DNA of 64,000 nt from Chryseobacterium aahli (lineage in GTDB: Bacteria; Bacteroidota; Bacteroidia; Flavobacteriales; Weeksellaceae), in assembly GCF_022699665.1 (NCBI RefSeq), contig NZ_JALDNB010000003.1, positions 310,001-374,000 on the forward strand. Reading direction: 5' to 3'. Both the position numbers and the translations under genes were made by a program. Each line of letters opens with the position of its first letter. The first letter of the stretch is position 1. The notes under the pieces were generated by a model. That model ran no database searches. It had not been told where the DNA came from and worked only from the letters and a program-made list of their open reading frames with translations. Below are positions 60,522 to 64,000 of this stretch, one piece after another.

Positions 60522-61205
60522 ATGAAATCAATTTTATTGACGTTATTATTTATTCCCGTTTTGGTGTTGTGCCAAAATTATCAATTTGATCATTTACTTA
60601 CTTATAAAGTCACCCGAATAAAACCAAGTATAGAAAGTTTTGGGGAATCTAAAATTTATATCAATTCCGAACAACCAAAATACAGTATGGATACTTTTAT
60701 TACGAATGATAATAGGGTTAATTGGTTAAAGGATCCCAGTAATAGATTACATTATAAATTTAATGTTGTTGAAAGAGAAAAGGATGGAGATTTATATTAT
60801 TATGAATATGCTAAAAGATTTATTAAAGAAGATGAAAGACATTTTAGGTTTATAGAACGTGTTGAAGTTGAAAAGATTAATGATTTATCATATATCGTTA
60901 AAGCCTATCATAAAAAGAAAAAAATAAGTTTTGTAATCCGGATTGAACTTGAAAAATCTGATGTTAATCTTATGAATTTTCATTTGTTGGATGTTCCAGA
61001 GTTTACGGAAGAAAAAATATTTACTGAATTTAGAAAAGTTTTGCCAAATGAAAACTTTGTAATTAAAAAAATAAAAACCGATCGTAGAAACGGTTATGTT
61101 TTTAGTGAAGAGTTAATTGATATTAAAAATTTGAAGAAGCAAGTTAACTTACCTAAGGAAATTGAAAAAATGGTGAGTAAGCAGTTCGAAAATTATAAAG
61201 ATTAG
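60522..61205 (+). CDS. Exported hypothetical protein
   Basis: 227 residues. N-terminal signal (ILLTLLFIPVLVLCQN), with a possible SPII site at VLC. The mature part is beta-rich with many charged residues (YYYEYAKRFIKEDERHFRFI), like outer-surface or GLPGLI-type proteins, but no domain is certain. It follows the S9 peptidase by 67 bp and precedes the glycosylase by 10 bp. Confidence 0.7.
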   Translation: MKSILLTLLFIPVLVLCQNYQFDHLLTYKVTRIKPSIESFGESKIYINSEQPKYSMDTFITNDNRVNWLKDPSNRLHYKFNVVEREKDGDLYYYEYAKRFIKEDERHFRFIERVEVEKINDLSYIVKAYHKKKKISFVIRIELEKSDVNLMNFHLLDVPEFTEEKIFTEFRKVLPNENFVIKKIKTDRRNGYVFSEELIDIKNLKKQVNLPKEIEKMVSKQFENYKD

Positions 61206-61215
61206 TAATAAATAA

Positions 61216-61704
61216 ATGCAAAATAGAATATTCTCATTCCCGCCATTTATTGATCATCAATCGGAAATTTTAATTTTAGGCTCAATTCCAGGTGTGAAAT
61301 CTTTAGAAAAGCAGCAATATTATGCACATCCTCAAAACAAATTCTGGAAAATTATTTTTGAGTTATTCAATGAAGAGTTTACAGAAGATTATGCTAAACG
61401 GATTACAGTCTTAAAGAAAAATCATATTGCAATCTGGGATGTGATTGATTCCTGCGAAAGAAAAGGAAGTTTAGATTCAGAAATAAAAAATGAAGAAGCT
61501 AACCAAATTCCTGAACTTTTAGAAGAATACCCAAACATCCAAGCAATCTTTTGCAACGGAGGAAAATCTTATAAAAATCTACAGAAACTATTAGGCAAAA
61601 ATTTTAAAATTCCCATTTACTTATTGCCTTCGACAAGCCCACTTCACACAATTTCTTTTGAAAGAAAGTTTGAAGATTGGAAAAAGATTTTAGAATATAT
61701 TTAA
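61216..61704 (+). CDS. DNA-deoxyinosine glycosylase (UDG family 6)
   Basis: 162 residues. Motifs LILGSIPGVKSLEKQQYYAH and LLPSTSPLHT match the hypoxanthine-DNA glycosylase family, which removes hypoxanthine from deaminated adenine in DNA. The usual catalytic context (GSxPG, then HPxNxFW in AHPQNKFWKI) is visible. Cytoplasmic. Confidence 0.9.
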   Translation: MQNRIFSFPPFIDHQSEILILGSIPGVKSLEKQQYYAHPQNKFWKIIFELFNEEFTEDYAKRITVLKKNHIAIWDVIDSCERKGSLDSEIKNEEANQIPELLEEYPNIQAIFCNGGKSYKNLQKLLGKNFKIPIYLLPSTSPLHTISFERKFEDWKKILEYI

Positions 61705-61710
61705 AAAAAT

Positions 61711-61742
61711 AAAAGCAAGAACGATAAAATTCTTGCTTTTTT
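61711..61742. terminator. Bidirectional terminator
   Basis: 11-bp perfect stem AAAAGCAAGAA / TTCTTGCTTTT, 8-nt loop, between convergent genes. Confidence 0.9.
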
Positions 61743-61760
61743 AATATCTTAAAATATAAT

Positions 61761-62453
61761 TTACTTTGCTACCACATAAACCTCCTCATACGGCTGTATC
61801 AGCACCCATCCATTCCCAGAAAACTTCATCTGAAATTCTTCACCACTACCTCTTCCAATTAAACTTTTAAAAGAAACATTGGTTTTCAGTTCCGGACTTA
61901 AATTTCCAGACCACGCAACTGTTGCATTTGGATCAGTAAAAACAGGAGCGTCAGGAGTAACCATTAAGGTTAAAGGCTCACCATGAGTAGTAATTGCAAT
62001 GTGACCAGTTCCTGAAAGTTTTACTTGGAAAAGTCCTCCAGACATCATTCCGGCAATACTTTTTAGCATAGTAATGTCACTTTTAACACTTTGTTCGTGC
62101 GCTAGAACATCATTTCCATTCACGAAAAGAGTTTCGTTGTTCAAATATAAGATTCTAACCTTTTTCCCTGAATCGGCAACGTATAATTTGCCTGTGCCTT
62201 CCGCTTTCATCAGTTTTGCACCTTCTCCGCTGATGGCTTTTTTCAACATATTTCCCAATCCGCCGGAAAGCATTCCTTGTCTTTCAAAGTTGACATTTCC
62301 AACGTAGCCAACCATGCTCCCTGTTTTTGTCCAGACTGCCTGATTGTTGAGGTTGATTTCTAAAAGTGCAGGTTTTTCCAATTCAAAATAATCTCTTTCA
62401 AGAGGATTTTCTTTGGTTTCTTTTACGAATTCTTCTAAAGAATATTTGCTCAT
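61761..62453 (-). CDS. AIM24/TIGR00266-family protein
   Basis: 230 residues from ATG 62453 (MSKYSLEEFVKETKEN); the longer frame from 62663 would run through the queA promoter and overlap queA, so it was rejected. Contains the family's beta-helix pattern: ALLEINLNNQAVWTKTGSMV, GKLYVADSGKKVRILYL, LFQVKLSGTGHIAITTHGEP and FQMKFSGNGWVLIQPYEEV. Function is unsettled; homologues include mitochondrial AIM24. Confidence 0.9.
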   Translation of the reverse strand: MSKYSLEEFVKETKENPLERDYFELEKPALLEINLNNQAVWTKTGSMVGYVGNVNFERQGMLSGGLGNMLKKAISGEGAKLMKAEGTGKLYVADSGKKVRILYLNNETLFVNGNDVLAHEQSVKSDITMLKSIAGMMSGGLFQVKLSGTGHIAITTHGEPLTLMVTPDAPVFTDPNATVAWSGNLSPELKTNVSFKSLIGRGSGEEFQMKFSGNGWVLIQPYEEVYVVAK

Positions 62454-62564
62454 AGGTGTAATTTTAATTCCGTCTAAAATACTGTTTTTTCTTGTAATAA
62501 TTAAACAAAATAAAAAAATGTAGTACTTTAAAATCCCTGCCAGTACCGATAGTGAAATAAAGAC

Positions 62565-62596
62565 TTGACAAAGGGGTGTCGAATGTTGTATATTTG
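62565..62596 (+). promoter_or_regulatory. queA promoter
   Basis: TTG at 62565-62567, 21-bp spacer, TATATTTG at 62589-62596: exact flavobacterial consensus; transcription start near 62602 and a leader of about 50 nt. Confidence 0.8.
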
Positions 62597-62653
62597 CAGT
62601 CCGAAAAATTACATCCGTAATTTTTGTATAATTTTTAAACCGTAATTTAAAAA

Positions 62654-63703
62654 ATGAAGACATCCGATTTTAATTTTGATCTCCCTGAAGAATTATTAGC
62701 AGAGCACCCGTCTGAACATAGAGACGAGTCTAGGTTGATGGTTCTTGATAGAAAAACTCAAACTATAGAGCATAAAACATTTAAAGACGTTGTAGATTAT
62801 TTTGATGAAAAAGATTTGTTCATCTTCAACAACACTAAAGTTTTCCCGGCACGTCTTTACGGAAATAAAGAAAAAACAGGAGCTAAAATCGAAGTTTTCT
62901 TATTGAGAGAGCTTGATAAAGAAACCCGTGTTTGGGATGTTTTGGTAGATCCTGCAAGAAAAATCAGAATTGGTAACAAATTATTTTTCACCGAAGATGA
63001 ATCTTTGGTTGCTGAGGTAATTGATAATACAACCTCTAGAGGTAGAACATTGAGATTTTTATTCGACGGTTCTTACGAAGAATTTCGTAAAAAATTGAAC
63101 GAGCTAGGAGAAACTCCTCTTCCAAAATATATCAAAAGAGATGTGGAACCGGAAGATGCTGAAAGATACCAGACCATTTATGCTAAAGTGGAAGGAGCTG
63201 TAGCAGCACCAACTGCTGGTTTGCATTTCTCAAGACATTTGATGAAGAGATTGGAAATCAAAGGAATCGATTTTGCTGAAGTGACCCTTCACGTAGGATT
63301 AGGAACTTTCAACCCGATTGAAGTAGAAGATCTTTCTAAGCACAAAATGGAATCTGAAGAAATCATCATCGATGAGAAAAATGCTGAAATCATCAACAAA
63401 GCTGTTCAGGAAAACAGAAGAGTATGTGCGGTAGGAACAACCACGATGAGAGCAATTGAAACTTCAGTTTCTTCAAACAGAAAAATCTCAGCATTCAATG
63501 GCTGGACAAATAAATTTATTTACCCACCTCACGATTTTGGGGTTGCCAATACGATGATTACTAATTTCCACACGCCAAAATCTACATTGATGATGATGAT
63601 TGCAGCGTTTGCAGGAAAAGATTTCTTAATGCAAGCATACGAAGAAGCCGTAAGAGAAAAGTATAAATTCTATTCTTACGGTGACGCAATGCTTATTATA
63701 TAA
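62654..63703 (+). CDS. queA: S-adenosylmethionine:tRNA ribosyltransferase-isomerase
   Basis: 349 residues, the family length. Transfers the ribosyl part of SAM to preQ1-tRNA in queuosine synthesis. Motifs: [74 protein letters not shown] and [11 protein letters not shown]. Cytoplasmic. Confidence 0.97.
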   Translation: MKTSDFNFDLPEELLAEHPSEHRDESRLMVLDRKTQTIEHKTFKDVVDYFDEKDLFIFNNTKVFPARLYGNKEKTGAKIEVFLLRELDKETRVWDVLVDPARKIRIGNKLFFTEDESLVAEVIDNTTSRGRTLRFLFDGSYEEFRKKLNELGETPLPKYIKRDVEPEDAERYQTIYAKVEGAVAAPTAGLHFSRHLMKRLEIKGIDFAEVTLHVGLGTFNPIEVEDLSKHKMESEEIIIDEKNAEIINKAVQENRRVCAVGTTTMRAIETSVSSNRKISAFNGWTNKFIYPPHDFGVANTMITNFHTPKSTLMMMIAAFAGKDFLMQAYEEAVREKYKFYSYGDAMLII

Positions 63704-63750
63704 TATAAAGTAAAAAGAGCCAAGTAAAAAGGAAAAAGTAAGGAAGTGTA

Positions 63751-64000
63751 ATGAAACAGAATGATTTGCTATTAAGAACGTTTGACTTTGGTGTTAATTG
63801 TCTTAAATTTTTAAGAAAACTTCCAAACGATTCTGAAAGTAAATTAATAAGATTTCAATTAGGAAAATCAGCAACTTCAATTGGTGCAAATTATGAAGAA
63901 TCCCAAGTAGGATCTTCAAAAGCAGATTTTAGAAATAAAGTTAAAATTGCATTACGTGAAGCCAGAGAAACTAATTTTTGGTTAAGAATCTTAGAAAAAT
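63751..64000 (+). CDS. Four-helix-bundle protein (23S rRNA intervening-sequence type), 3' truncated by window
   Basis: ATG 63751 with an AAGGAAG element upstream; the frame stays open to the window end (83 codons). KQNDLLLRTFDFGVNCLKFL and SATSIGANYEESQVGSSKAD match the TIGR02436 four-helix-bundle proteins often encoded in rRNA intervening sequences or near accessory loci. Here it is 48 bp after queA, not in an rRNA. The 3' end lies outside. Confidence 0.9.
   Translation, partial: MKQNDLLLRTFDFGVNCLKFLRKLPNDSESKLIRFQLGKSATSIGANYEESQVGSSKADFRNKVKIALREARETNFWLRILEK

Overview
This is an A+T-rich chromosomal segment from a member of the Flavobacteriia (Bacteroidota), most likely Chryseobacterium or a close Weeksellaceae relative. 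The gene content fits this placement: SPII lipoproteins, GH3 BglX, CcoG, TIGR00266/AIM24, DUF892, DUF2652 and AraC regulators with N-terminal TPRs. So do promoters of the TTG-N17-21-TAnnTTTG type and start codons with little Shine-Dalgarno sequence. No rRNA, tRNA or CRISPR array was seen.

Layout. 1-18.7 kb is mostly core genome: a truncated AraC/TPR regulator, a GNAT-nitrilase fusion, a hypothetical gene plus large-subunit catalase (katE), a CinA-like protein, a histone-tailed DUF892 protein, SemiSWEET, acyl-CoA dehydrogenase, a GT14 glycosyltransferase and an AraC regulator. A cold-shock pair (a catalytically degenerate DEAD-box protein and a Csp) follows, then a SnoaL-like pseudogene split by an in-frame TGA. 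Next come two sensor kinases transcribed divergently, one of them a LOV (blue-light) kinase overlapping a receiver-only response regulator.

18.85-27.35 kb is an accessory island. Its edges carry a perfect 37-bp inverted repeat (18850-18886 and 27309-27345). Inside are two tiny genes; a STAS/HATPase + DUF4325 + membrane-protein operon ending in a perfect 33-bp-arm palindrome; a structured segment whose central strand can pair with either an upstream or a downstream copy of the same motif, just before an exported-protein gene; a two-gene operon ending in a permuted NlpC/P60-like protein; and an IS1595-type transposase.

27.4-35.1 kb: an aldo/keto reductase is followed by a defence region. It holds a collapsed type I restriction locus (hsdR head joined to hsdS tail), an intact ImmA/IrrE protease, and an operon of a ComEC-like metallo-beta-lactamase protein with McrB and McrC. 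35.1-44.4 kb returns to core genes: PfpI/DJ-1, BglX, the metNIQ methionine importer preceded by a Met/Cys-rich leader peptide and terminator (a probable attenuator), a phosphoesterase and DUF2652. 44.5-47.2 kb is a retron-like defence cassette: PRTase-like effector, candidate msr-msd RNA, and a reverse transcriptase with the NAxxH, YADD and VTG signatures. 47.3-64 kb is core: topB, an HhH-repeat lipid-anchored or membrane protein, MerR and AraC regulators, ccoG, an SMP-30 lipoprotein, a DbpA-like helicase, a thioesterase, an S9 peptidase, a DNA glycosylase, an AIM24 protein, queA and a truncated four-helix-bundle gene.

The strongest leads are the island bounded by the 37-bp inverted repeat and its alternative-pairing leader, the retron, the MBL-McrBC operon and the methionine attenuator. 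All positions and motifs were read by eye; no database search was run.
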